The notes: generated by a model from the sequence alone, not told the origin. DNA of 9,511 nucleotides from Zymogenus sp964542895 (GCA_964542895.1 CAZIWT010000137.1:1-9511); one strand, 5' to 3'. Numbered from the stretch's first letter, positions 1 to 6,242 are shown. A program made the numbers and translations.

Positions 1-124
1 TGTTTACAGGAATCTCTCCCAATGAGTCGTAGATGTACTTTTGTACATCCATACAAGATATCGTCGGAACCCTGTCCGGCTTCTTGTGGTTTAGGGCCGC
101 CTCGACCCGATCTTTCTTATTCAT
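1..124 (-). CDS. Uroporphyrinogen decarboxylase / methyltransferase-family protein, N-terminal part (runs off window)
   Basis: The frame is open from an ATG at 124-122 to the window edge, giving 41 codons. The protein begins MNKKDRVEAALNHKKPDRVP, the typical N-terminus of the URO-D superfamily (HemE and the corrinoid methyltransferases MtaA/MtbA/CmuA): a short basic start, then the 'RV..ALNH..PDRVP' signature. Family members decarboxylate uroporphyrinogen III or move methyl groups between corrinoid proteins and cofactors. The visible part cannot separate these roles. In free-living anaerobes most copies with this 'NHKKPDRVP' style are methyltransferase-like rather than HemE, which is family knowledge and not seen here. 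The start is supported by a purine-rich AAGGGGG about 5 nt upstream. The gene is divergent from the EamA permease. The fold and catalytic residues lie outside the window. Confidence 0.82.
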   Translation of the reverse strand, partial: MNKKDRVEAALNHKKPDRVPTISCMDVQKYIYDSLGEIPVN

Positions 125-160
125 CTATACCCCCTTTGAGTATGGTAAAAAACTTTTTGA

Positions 161-189
161 ATTCTATCACCAATATGTGTTACGCGCAA
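161..189 (-). promoter_or_regulatory. Candidate sigma-70 promoter for the URO-D-family gene
   Basis: On the minus strand a weak -35 TTGCGC (189-184) and a good -10 TAGAAT (166-161) are separated by exactly 17 nt. Transcription would start near 155-153, giving a leader of about 30 nt that carries the AAGGGGG ribosome-binding site. The -35 matches consensus at only three positions, so this is tentative. Confidence 0.4.
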
Positions 190-215
190 ACTATTCTTTG
201 CTTAATAAAATCTCC

Positions 216-244
216 TTTACTTTTTTCCCATTAGGTGATATAAA
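216..244 (+). promoter_or_regulatory. Candidate promoter for the EamA permease, implying a near-leaderless transcript
   Basis: TTTACT (216-221) and TATAAA (239-244) are spaced by 17 nt. Only 6 nt separate the -10 box from the ATG at 251, so the predicted transcription start falls on or next to the start codon. An AGGTGA at 233-238 could alternatively be a Shine-Dalgarno site with a rather long 12-nt spacing, which would need a promoter further upstream. I could not find a convincing one. The two readings are mutually exclusive. Confidence 0.35.
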
Positions 245-250
245 TCTCCG

Positions 251-1162
251 ATGTCACAAAAGCCGATGGACCTCAGGGGCTCGGCCATGGCGGTAATTCT
301 GAGCATCATCTTCGGGTCGAACGCCCTTGCAATCAAAATATCGCTGATCGGGATACCGCCCGCCGCGTCCGCCGCCATACGCTTTATAATAGCGTCGCTG
401 ATCTTCTATGCCTACGCCAGATTCAAGAAGATAGAGCTTACGTTGACGGCGAGGCAGTGGGGGCACGTGGCGGCCCTCGGGTTTTTGTTCGGGGTGCAGT
501 TCACGATTTTTTATGCGGGAGTAAATTACACCACCGTCTCCCGCGCCGCAATCCTTTTGAATACACAGCCCTTCTTTGTGGCCATCCTTGCACACTTCTT
601 ACTTGTAGACGACAGGCTCAACGCAAGGAAAATCATTGGGATACTCCTGGCCTTCGTGGGGGTCTTGATCCTGTTTTACAGAAGTGGTGGGGGAGGGGCT
701 TCGGGGCACAATTATCTCCTGGGCGATCTCCTGGTGCTGATCGCCTCGATCAGCTGGGCGTCCCAGACGATCTACATAAAGCGCTGGCTCGATGATTGGG
801 AAACTCTCCACCTCGTGCTCCACCCGATAGCGATCGGGATAGTAGTACTTTGCATATCCCACCTCATCTTCGAGAGAAACGTAATGCTTATGCTTAGCAG
901 GGAGGTTATCATTTCCATCATCTACCAGTCGGTCCTTGTCGCGGGAATCGGCTACCTCGCCTGGACAAACCTCCTTTTGAGATACAAGGCCACCCACCTG
1001 TCGGCCTTTATCTTCCTTATGCCCCTGTCCGGGGTGCTCCTTGGAACTATATTTATGAAAGACCCGGTGACGGCGCGATTGATAGGGGGGCTTGTCTTTA
1101 TCGTCCTGGGTATCTTCGTCGTCAACATCAGGCCTAAGGAGTTCTTCCTCGTCCGGGAATAG
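251..1162 (+). CDS. EamA-family (DMT superfamily) inner-membrane permease
   Basis: This is a 303-residue protein of about ten hydrophobic segments, arranged as two homologous EamA halves (roughly residues 12-142 and 155-292). A glycine-rich loop (SGGGGASG, near 145-152) joins them. The second half ends with the usual 'GG.VFIVLGIFVVN' helix and a short charged tail, so the gene is full length for the family (about 280-300 residues). Motifs typical of the family include 'ASIRF'-like AAIRFIIASL after the first helix and NTQPFFVAILAHFLL, matching the conserved 'P.f..lla..ll.E' helix. DMT permeases export amino acids, metabolites or drugs. The substrate cannot be read from sequence. The gene is divergent from the URO-D-family gene. 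The next coding-like sequence starts immediately after its stop. Confidence 0.9.
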   Translation: MSQKPMDLRGSAMAVILSIIFGSNALAIKISLIGIPPAASAAIRFIIASLIFYAYARFKKIELTLTARQWGHVAALGFLFGVQFTIFYAGVNYTTVSRAAILLNTQPFFVAILAHFLLVDDRLNARKIIGILLAFVGVLILFYRSGGGGASGHNYLLGDLLVLIASISWASQTIYIKRWLDDWETLHLVLHPIAIGIVVLCISHLIFERNVMLMLSREVIISIIYQSVLVAGIGYLAWTNLLLRYKATHLSAFIFLMPLSGVLLGTIFMKDPVTARLIGGLVFIVLGIFVVNIRPKEFFLVRE

Positions 1163-1358
1163 CGCCTGCCTCACGGTGGCCCAGTACCAGGTCTACCCCT
1201 TCGAGAACGCCATGAACCTCTGCTCACTAATATTCAATCTCCTGGGGATCGAGGTTAAGGGGAGGTGGTTCGCAACGGAGTGTTTGGAGCCGGGCGACCT
1301 GAAGGGAAAGGTTGGTTGGGACGGCCTCCCGGTGGAGATACTTGAGGCGACCGCCTGA
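1163..1358 (+). pseudogene. Orphan C-terminal coding fragment, possibly of a flavodoxin-fold oxidoreductase
   Basis: In a different frame from the permease, an open stretch begins right at the permease stop and ends with TGA at 1356-1358. It reads roughly 'ACLTVAQYQVYPFENAMNLC', then a segment with LLGIEVKGRWFATECLEPGDLKGK and a tail VEILEATA. Codon choice is strongly coding-like, with GC-rich third positions. The stop is followed at once by a terminator hairpin, as expected for the end of a real gene. There is no start codon with a ribosome-binding site near 1163. The first internal ATG (1212) would give only 48 residues. The 'LGIEV.G......LEPGDLK' pattern recalls the C-terminus of NADPH-dependent FMN reductase/flavodoxin-family proteins. 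That assignment is a weak resemblance. It is best read as the remnant of a 5'-deleted gene. Confidence 0.5.
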
Positions 1359-1361
1359 TAG

Positions 1362-1387
1362 GCGGGCGATCCTCATCGTCCGCTTTT
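1362..1387 (+). terminator. Rho-independent terminator after the orphan fragment
   Basis: GCGGGCGAT (1362-1370), loop CCTC, and ATCGTCCGC (1375-1383) form a nine-pair stem with one G-U wobble, followed by TTTT (1384-1387). A competing smaller hairpin, CCGCC/GGCGG (1351-1355 with 1361-1365), spans the stop codon and overlaps the left arm. The short T-run makes it moderate rather than strong. It closes the plus-strand unit that begins with the permease. Confidence 0.6.
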
Positions 1388-1421
1388 AGCACATGTGGGG
1401 GGTGTGGGATTTTGATATATA

Positions 1422-2153
1422 TTAAAAGACCTCCTTAAGAAACTCCGAAACGTGCCTCCTGAACTCGTCCCTCGCCTCCGCCATCAGGTGGTGGCCCACG
1501 TCGGGAAGGGTGACGAGCCTCGAGTTCTCGATATTCTCGGCGAGGTAGGCGGAGAACTTGACCGGCATCATGTAGTCCGTCTCCCCGCACATGATTAGCG
1601 TCGGCACCTTGATTTCACCCAGCCTTTCGCGCGAGTCGAATTCGTTGCAGGCGGTGAAGTCTCCGTGGGCCACCTCCGGCCTTACCCTCGCCAAAATCTC
1701 CCTGTGCCTTGCGATTATCTTTCTGTCCGTATTCGGGCCGTAGGCCACATTCCCCGACATGTCGAGGAATTTCGTGTAATCGGTCGTGATCGTCTCGAAG
1801 ATGATCGGGGCGCAGGGGAGCTTCGCCCCGGTTCCGAGGAGCACGAGGCCGGAGACCGCCTCCGGGTAGTCTAAGGCCAGCGCCTGGGCGACGGCGCCCC
1901 CCATCGAGCTCCCCACGGCGACGGCCGTCGAAAATCCCGCCAGGTCCATCGCCTTCTTGACGAACCGGGCGTACTCGAAGGCGTCGGTGGATCCCTCGCC
2001 GCCGGTGACCCCCCGCCCCGGGAGGTCCATCGTCATGGTGTTGTACCGGCGGGAGAAATACTCCGCGTCGTCCCTCCATATCTCGCCCGACGACCCCGCC
2101 GGGTGGATGAAGACTACCGAGCCCCTGGCCCCCTCTTTTTTCATCAGCAGCAT
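1422..2153 (-). CDS. Alpha/beta hydrolase-fold protein (serine hydrolase)
   Basis: This 243-residue protein has the complete alpha/beta hydrolase plan. The oxyanion-hole strand is VVFIHPAGSSG (13-23). The nucleophile elbow GSSMGG (81-86) has Ser83 as nucleophile. The acid Asp193 lies in LIMCGETDYMMP, and the base is His221 in LPDVGHHLMAEA. The cap between strands 6 and 7 is short, so it resembles small esterases and C-C hydrolases of the MhpC/BchO type. The substrate is unknown and the enzyme is predicted to be cytosolic. The ATG at 2153-2151 is chosen because GAGG stands 11 nt upstream. The second Met (residue 4) would be too far from it. It is the last gene of the three-gene minus-strand operon, 26 nt after the GNAT stop. 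Confidence 0.88.
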   Translation of the reverse strand: MLLMKKEGARGSVVFIHPAGSSGEIWRDDAEYFSRRYNTMTMDLPGRGVTGGEGSTDAFEYARFVKKAMDLAGFSTAVAVGSSMGGAVAQALALDYPEAVSGLVLLGTGAKLPCAPIIFETITTDYTKFLDMSGNVAYGPNTDRKIIARHREILARVRPEVAHGDFTACNEFDSRERLGEIKVPTLIMCGETDYMMPVKFSAYLAENIENSRLVTLPDVGHHLMAEARDEFRRHVSEFLKEVF

Positions 2154-2179
2154 ATTATGTTAATCCTCGCTTGATATAT

Positions 2180-2638
2180 TTAAAAGTCCTTGTAGTAGAT
2201 CGATTCCACATAACCCTCCGCGGTCTTAACCTTGTCGAGGTACGTCCACCCCTCCTTCTCGTAGAGGGCGTTTGCGGTGTGCGTAAATAGATATAGGCGG
2301 GTGACGCCCGCCTCTTTTGCGGCGGCCTCGGCGGCGCGGATAAGCAGCCTCCCTATCCCCCTGCCGCGGTAGTCGGGCGTGACGATGAAGGACGCCAGCC
2401 ACGGGTTGAGGTCGGGGCGCTCCGGGAGGTCGTCAAGCTTTAGCGACACAGACCCCACCGGCATGGTGTCCTCGATGGCGATAAGCGTCGTGGGGACGGC
2501 GGCGTAGTTCATCCTCCCCTGGTATCTTACAATGATGTCGTCGAAGGGGAGCTCGCCCGTGTGCCACTCTTTATAGTTCCAGTACGCCACGATGGGGAGG
2601 TACTGGGGGTAGTCCTTCAGGTACTTAATCTCCACCAC
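2180..2638 (-). CDS. GNAT-family N-acetyltransferase, GTG start overlapping the upstream gene
   Basis: This is a 152-residue single-domain GNAT enzyme. Motif A, with the acetyl-CoA pyrophosphate loop, is seen as VTPDYRGRGIGRLLI (86-100; R/Q-x-x-G-x-G = RGRGIG). It is followed by helix AAEAAAKEAG, strand RLYLFT and the C-terminal ANALYEKEGW motif B (123-131). GNATs transfer an acetyl group to small amines, antibiotics, peptides or protein N-termini. The acceptor is not predictable here. The start is GTG (2638-2636), with a second GTG directly after it. A strong AGGAAGGA lies about 7 nt upstream. It overlaps the last 14 nt of the STAND-TPR gene, so its translation is probably coupled to that gene. 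Confidence 0.9.
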   Translation of the reverse strand: MVEIKYLKDYPQYLPIVAYWNYKEWHTGELPFDDIIVRYQGRMNYAAVPTTLIAIEDTMPVGSVSLKLDDLPERPDLNPWLASFIVTPDYRGRGIGRLLIRAAEAAAKEAGVTRLYLFTHTANALYEKEGWTYLDKVKTAEGYVESIYYKDF

Positions 2639-4952
2639 TGCTTTTTCCTTCCTCGTTGCAGATTTTGTTCAGTATTTCGATATTGTTTTCGGCCATTTTT
2701 ATATATTGAGTGATTCCCATCTTTTTAAATATCTCCAGCGCCTCTTTGAATAATTCTCTCGCCATATTGTAATTCTTATCCATGTCGCCTTTTTCTACAA
2801 GGATTATATATGTAGTCCCAAGATTGAGTTTAGTAATACCGTAAAATATCGGGAATTCCTCATACGTATAGACCTTCAAAGCCTCTTTGTACGTCCCAAT
2901 CGCCCTCTTAAGATTATCAGTTGTATCCTTTATCTTTGCAAGCTCTTTATAAGCATTGCCGAGGTTGTTCTGTGTGGTGGCGTAATCTATAGTAAATTTC
3001 TCAATCGTCCTGACCTTCAGCGCCTCTCCGTACGCCTCAATCGCCCTCTTAAGATTTTCGGCAGTGTCCTCAATTTTGGCAAGGTCATAATAAGAGACAC
3101 CAAGGTTGTTCTGTGTGCCGGCGTAATTTATTGGGAAATCCTCTAACGTGATGACTTTCAACACCCCATCGAACGCCTTAATAGCTCTCCTCAGATTCTC
3201 AGTCGTATCCTCAATTTTGGCTAACTCATTATAAGTTACACCGAGGTTGTTCTGTGTGCCGGCGTATTCTATTGGAAATTCCTCCAACGTCCTGACCTTC
3301 AACGCCTCCTCATATGCACCGATTGCCCTCTTAGTATTTTCTTCAGCTTCTTCTATTTTCGAAAGTTCCACATAAGCACCGCCGAGGTTGTGTTGTGTCT
3401 GGGCGTACTGTATTGGGAATTCCTCCAGCTTCCTGACATTCAACGCTTCTTCGTGAGCCAAGATCGCTCTCTTAATATTTTTTGCTGTATTCTCAATTGT
3501 TGAGAGGTTTCTATAAGAAACACCGAGGTTGTTCTGTGTGGTGGCGTATTGTATCGGGAATTCCTCTAGAGTGATGACCTTCAACGCCTCCCCGTATGCC
3601 CCAATCGCTTTTTTAAGATTTTCAGCCCTCTCCTCAATATTGGCGAGCTCGCTATAAGAGACGCCGAGGTTGTTTTGTATAGAGGCGTAATTGTAGTTTT
3701 TTTTGTAAGTCGACCAAGATTTCAGAGCGACGAGATTAGCATCTATCGAAACTCTCATGTAGTCCCTTTTCCTGATATTGTAGATGCCTATTTCACCTGC
3801 CCGGAGGCCGAGGTCGAAGAGGGCGTCCGGGTTGTTGATGAATATCTGGATCATCTCGGCGAAGTCCTCGGGGGTGGGCTTCCCCCCCTCGATCACCTCG
3901 TCGAGGTAGGCTTCCTCGACCTGTACCATATTCCCACCGAACTCAAGGAATTCCTTTTCTTTTAAATCTTCAAGCAGGTTTGTGAACTCCCCTTCCTCTA
4001 TTTTAACTTTGTTCTTCTCCTTGTAATATGTCATTACCCTGTCGAGGGGGAAGACACCTTTCTCAATAAAGACCCCCCCAAAGTGGAGCTTATTTATAGC
4101 CTTTAATACCCTCTTCTCTTCACGGCTTAGTTCACCGTATCTCACTTTCATTGCTGCAAGGGGGATAAAGAAGGAACCGATATTGCCGTCAAAACTATCG
4201 GGCGGCTGGACGTCCGCCTCTTTTACGACCTGATCCGCCTCGTCCTCCTTCAGCCTCGGAATCTCCACCGGTTTCCCGAAGAGCGTGGAGAGCTCCGTCC
4301 CAACATAACCGGCAAGGTCTGGCCCTGTCCTGCACGTGGCGACGACGGTAACGTCATCATCCATAAAATTTTTCAACAGCATATCGAAGTTCGGCTTCCC
4401 GATGAAGTTGTTTATGTCGTCGATAACGAGGACTCTCTTCTTTGCGTCACGCCCCTTTGGTAGCTCGGGCACGGTCAGGTCAGGCTTTTCCATTGGATCA
4501 AACTTATCCAATAACGTAACGGCGTAGCCGGCCCCCAGCGACTTCAGTGCCTCGTAGACCGTCCGCGTCTTGCCGGAGAGGGACATCCCTACGACGATGG
4601 CGTCCCTTCCCTCCCTTATCCTCTTTACCAGCTCCCTGTGGAAGTCCCGCTCGTAGTAGTATTCTTTGTAACCGTATTTTCCCTTGCCGCGCAGGCCGAG
4701 GACGTCCTCCGGCGTCAGGTCTTTCGCGTCCTTCCGGATGAACTTGTAGTAGTCAGGGGAAGTGTCTTTTGTACTCTGGCTACTTACTTTTTTAATCAGG
4801 TCTTTGATTCTTTTAGGTATTTTAAATACTGGAATACTAATACCAAAGAAGGTAAGAATTGTAATTATAATAGCTATATCTACTAATAATTCTTTATTGT
4901 CAGTATAGAATTTAGTAGCATTAGAAATGAATTCGCTCATATCCTGCCCCAT
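2625..4952 (-). CDS. Membrane-anchored STAND-type P-loop ATPase with C-terminal TPR-like repeat array
   Basis: The protein is 775 residues from the ATG at 4952 (alternatives: TTG at 4967, ATG at 4940; ribosome-binding sites are weak for all). In order: a hydrophobic helix at about 23-43 followed by basic residues (predicted N-out, C-terminus cytosolic); Walker A GMSLSGKT (122-129); Walker B VLVIDD (174-179); sensor-like TVVATCR (202-208); the STAND-like 'PRLKEDEADQVVKEA'; and a probable winged-helix region (about 277-355). Six 47-residue repeats then run from 422 to 703, consensus 'YA.TQNNLG..Y.ELAKIE', followed by a degenerate seventh (to about 750). STAND ATPases couple ligand binding by a repeat array to nucleotide-driven oligomerisation. 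Members include transcription regulators and antiphage sensors. No separate effector domain is visible; the short N-terminal membrane helix is the only candidate. It heads an operon with a GNAT and a hydrolase. Confidence 0.85.
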   Translation of the reverse strand: MGQDMSEFISNATKFYTDNKELLVDIAIIITILTFFGISIPVFKIPKRIKDLIKKVSSQSTKDTSPDYYKFIRKDAKDLTPEDVLGLRGKGKYGYKEYYYERDFHRELVKRIREGRDAIVVGMSLSGKTRTVYEALKSLGAGYAVTLLDKFDPMEKPDLTVPELPKGRDAKKRVLVIDDINNFIGKPNFDMLLKNFMDDDVTVVATCRTGPDLAGYVGTELSTLFGKPVEIPRLKEDEADQVVKEADVQPPDSFDGNIGSFFIPLAAMKVRYGELSREEKRVLKAINKLHFGGVFIEKGVFPLDRVMTYYKEKNKVKIEEGEFTNLLEDLKEKEFLEFGGNMVQVEEAYLDEVIEGGKPTPEDFAEMIQIFINNPDALFDLGLRAGEIGIYNIRKRDYMRVSIDANLVALKSWSTYKKNYNYASIQNNLGVSYSELANIEERAENLKKAIGAYGEALKVITLEEFPIQYATTQNNLGVSYRNLSTIENTAKNIKRAILAHEEALNVRKLEEFPIQYAQTQHNLGGAYVELSKIEEAEENTKRAIGAYEEALKVRTLEEFPIEYAGTQNNLGVTYNELAKIEDTTENLRRAIKAFDGVLKVITLEDFPINYAGTQNNLGVSYYDLAKIEDTAENLKRAIEAYGEALKVRTIEKFTIDYATTQNNLGNAYKELAKIKDTTDNLKRAIGTYKEALKVYTYEEFPIFYGITKLNLGTTYIILVEKGDMDKNYNMARELFKEALEIFKKMGITQYIKMAENNIEILNKICNEEGKSSGGD
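2844..3689 (-). repeat. Six in-phase 141-bp tandem repeats encoding TPR-like units
   Basis: Six 141-bp units (47 codons each) follow one another without gaps. The block CCGAGGTTGTT on the plus strand (encoding the NNLG core) recurs near 2960, 3101, 3242, 3383, 3524 and 3665, each time followed by a short variant of TCTGTGTGCCGGCGTA. Conservation extends to silent positions in the core, so these are recent duplications rather than old divergent TPRs. A seventh, decayed unit runs to about 2703. The unit is too long and too coding-like for CRISPR. Confidence 0.9.
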
Positions 4953-4980
4953 AAAATCTGTTCCCAAAGTATGAAAAGCC

Positions 4981-5081
4981 TGTCATTGCGAGGAGCGAAG
5001 GCGACGAAGCAATCGCGTGTTTTCAACTGCCGGGGCGGATTGACCCGATTGCCGCGCTCCCTGCGGTCGCTCGCAATGACA
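4981..5081. repeat. Imperfect palindromic interspersed repeat (small non-coding, MITE-like)
   Basis: The left arm (4981-5014) starts TGTCATTGCGAG and ends GCAATC. The right arm (5047-5081) starts GATTGC and ends CTCGCAATGACA. The two arms are inverted copies with a few mismatches and one length difference, enclosing about 32 nt. The ends CGCAATGACA recur once more at 5103-5112, and a perfect ACAATGT-GGTGA-ACATTGT hairpin (5079-5097) overlaps the right end. Arms of the type 'GTCATTGCGAG...GAAGCAATC' are known as dispersed palindromes in many bacterial genomes. It sits about 30 nt before the ATPase start and so would be transcribed in its leader or overlap its promoter. Confidence 0.8.
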
Positions 5082-5112
5082 ATGTGGTGAACATTGTTTG
5101 TCCGCAATGACA

Positions 5113-5440
5113 AAATATCAATATAGGGAAAATTTGCCCATATCGTAACACTTCGGCGGGGCGAATGCAACGCATTTGTTAAGGGGGGTGTTAAATTTAT
5201 TTAGGTTTTGGGACAATCGTTGTTTGGGGCAGAGCCATTGAATCGGGCTAAAATATCATACTAAAAACGCATACTAAAATCGGCGCAATAAAAAACGGGC
5301 CTTTCGCCCGTAATATCATTATCAAACCATCATTTAAAACTACCACCAGCCCGATATCAACAAATCAACCGAACCCCTAAAGAAACAAACCGGCCGACAA
5401 CAGCGGCCTACGCCTTCCGCACGTCTTCCGCACGTCTTTC
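5113..5440. other. Gene-free AT-rich intergenic stretch
   Basis: No coding frame with a plausible start or codon pattern is visible on either strand. It holds a near-palindrome GGGAAAATTTGCCC (5126-5139), a small hairpin AATGC-aac-GCATT (5164-5176), and a 10-bp direct repeat CATACTAAAA at 5257-5266 and 5270-5279. It also holds the terminator at 5286-5311 and a weak hairpin GGCCG/CGGCC (5392-5408). The promoter of the STAND operon should lie here or in the palindromic repeat. A minus-strand pair TTGCAT/TACGAT with 17-nt spacing around 5175-5140 is the best I see and is weak. Confidence 0.5.
5286..5311 (-). terminator. Rho-independent terminator for the zinc-ribbon/receiver gene
   Basis: On the minus strand ACGGGC (5311-5306), loop GAAAG, and GCCCGT (5300-5295) form a six-pair GC stem. 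A T-rich tract TTTTTATT (5294-5287) follows immediately, so with the final T of the stem there are six T's in a row. It lies about 130 nt downstream of the receiver gene stop, and no gene intervenes. The T-tract is on the minus strand only, which sets the direction. Confidence 0.75.
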
Positions 5441-5457
5441 TCACGTCTTTCTCAATA
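5414..5457 (-). repeat. 11-bp tandem repeat spanning the stop codon of the receiver gene
   Basis: On the minus strand the last codons and the sequence after them are four consecutive 11-nt units: TGAGAAAGACG, TGAGAAAGACG, TGCGGAAGACG and TGCGGAAGGCG. The stop TGA (5443-5441) is the start of the second unit. Because 11 is not a multiple of three, each unit is read in a new frame, and gain or loss of one copy would change the C-terminus. Confidence 0.8.
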
Positions 5458-6142
5458 TCGCGGAGATGTTGATCAGCTTCTTCATCAGGTCTTGCTTTTG
5501 GATGACGAACTTCACCTGCGGGTATGAGGAGACGGTCTTCTTTATCATCTTCTCGTCGTCCTTCGTGGTGGAGACGAGGATGACCGGGATCGAGGACGCC
5601 TTCTGGTTGTCCCTTAACCGCTCCAGAACGTCAAAGCATGTCCCGTCCCCGAGGAATACGTCCATCAGAATCAGCTTGGCGTTTTCAATGCTCATCTTTA
5701 TAAACCTCACCGCCCCCAGCGATTCGCTGTGCGACTTGACGTTGGCGATTCCGTCAAAGACCACCTTGACGTCGTTTATGAAGGAGTCCTCGAAGTCGAG
5801 GACGAGGATCGCGTCGCCCCCCGGTATCTCCTCGTCGGCGGTCTCCGGCTCCGGGTTATTATCGGTCGTCACGGCGCCGGACTCCTCCTCGGGATATTGA
5901 AGGTCGTCCACTACGAGGGGGTTTTCGAGGCTCGGGTCCCTGGACATGAGCCTGTCGATCTCGTCGAGCATGGCCTTCCTGTTGAAGGTGATCATCCCCT
6001 TACAGAGGGGGCACGGCTTGACGACGTTGCTTCCCGTGATCGCCTTTACCATCTCGGTGTCGAAGGAGCCCGGCTTTTTGCAGGCACCGCAGGTAAAGAC
6101 GATCTCCCCCCCGATCACCTCTATGATTACGTCCTTGAACAT
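5441..6142 (-). CDS. Zinc-ribbon plus receiver (REC) domain protein, atypical response regulator
   Basis: This is a 233-residue protein. Residues 1-60 form a zinc ribbon, with CGAC (Cys18, Cys21) and CPLC (Cys44, Cys47). An acidic linker (about 75-108) follows, then a receiver domain (about 111-228). Receiver marks are the phosphoacceptor Asp161 in LILMDVFLGDG, the switch Ser/Thr in ILVSTTK (191-192) and the conserved Lys216 in FVIQKQ. The acidic pair is incomplete: the strand reads ILVLDFED, so only Asp116 aligns and Phe117 replaces the second Asp, although Glu118 or Asp119 may substitute. There is no DNA-binding or enzymatic output domain, so it may act through protein contacts via the zinc ribbon. 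No histidine kinase is adjacent. No Shine-Dalgarno site precedes the ATG; see the promoter at 6149-6177. Confidence 0.85.
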   Translation of the reverse strand: MFKDVIIEVIGGEIVFTCGACKKPGSFDTEMVKAITGSNVVKPCPLCKGMITFNRKAMLDEIDRLMSRDPSLENPLVVDDLQYPEEESGAVTTDNNPEPETADEEIPGGDAILVLDFEDSFINDVKVVFDGIANVKSHSESLGAVRFIKMSIENAKLILMDVFLGDGTCFDVLERLRDNQKASSIPVILVSTTKDDEKMIKKTVSSYPQVKFVIQKQDLMKKLINISAILRKT

Positions 6143-6148
6143 AGTTTA

Positions 6149-6177
6149 TATATACTAAAATGATTACAAAAAATCAA
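6149..6177 (-). promoter_or_regulatory. Candidate promoter of the receiver gene, implying a leaderless mRNA
   Basis: On the minus strand TTGATT (6177-6172) and TATATA (6154-6149) are spaced by 17 nt. Only 6 nt separate the -10 box from the ATG at 6142, and there is no Shine-Dalgarno sequence, so transcription would start at the start codon. An alternative is the perfect TATAAT at 6215-6210 on the same strand, but its -35 region (TTTGGG) is poor. Confidence 0.4.
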
Positions 6178-6188
6178 TGCCTATTTTC

Positions 6189-6217
6189 TTGACATAAAAA
6201 AAATATGTTATTATAGT
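6189..6217 (+). promoter_or_regulatory. Strong sigma-70 promoter of the nicotinamidase gene
   Basis: A perfect -35 TTGACA (6189-6194) and a near-consensus -10 TATAGT (6212-6217) are spaced by exactly 17 nt, with an A-rich spacer. The predicted start near 6224 leaves a 31-nt leader that contains the AAGGA ribosome-binding site. The same AT block contains a minus-strand TATAAT (6210-6215), so the -10 region is nearly symmetric. Confidence 0.8.
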
Positions 6218-6225
6218 TACGTAAC
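6216..6225. promoter_or_regulatory. Perfect 10-bp palindrome at the predicted transcription start (possible operator)
   Basis: GTTACGTAAC is a perfect inverted repeat. It overlaps the last two bases of the -10 box and the predicted +1 of the nicotinamidase promoter, where a bound dimeric repressor would block initiation. The binding protein is unknown and no regulator gene in the window obviously matches. Confidence 0.4.
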
Positions 6226-6242
6226 ATTTTTTCCCAAAATAT

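Noticed and set aside
33..48. Perfect inverted repeat ATGTAC-TTTT-GTACAT
   Set aside because: It lies inside the URO-D-family coding frame and encodes ordinary residues (DVQKYIYD), so a regulatory role is unlikely without further copies.
22..296. Overlapping small plus-strand frames at the left edge
   Set aside because: They run against the URO-D-family start and through its promoter region, and their translations have no coding character.
599..1174. 191-residue minus-strand open frame opposite the permease
   Set aside because: It has a highly charged, low-hydrophobicity translation typical of the strand opposite a membrane protein. The permease frame has clear family motifs.
2703..3689. 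Possible CRISPR array, because of regularly spaced repeats
   Set aside because: Units are 141 bp, fully coding, in frame and similar across their whole length. There are no short identical repeats separated by unique spacers.
5392..5408. Hairpin GGCCG-acaacag-CGGCC after the receiver gene
   Set aside because: The stem is only five pairs and no T-run follows. The hairpin at 5286-5311 is a far better terminator.
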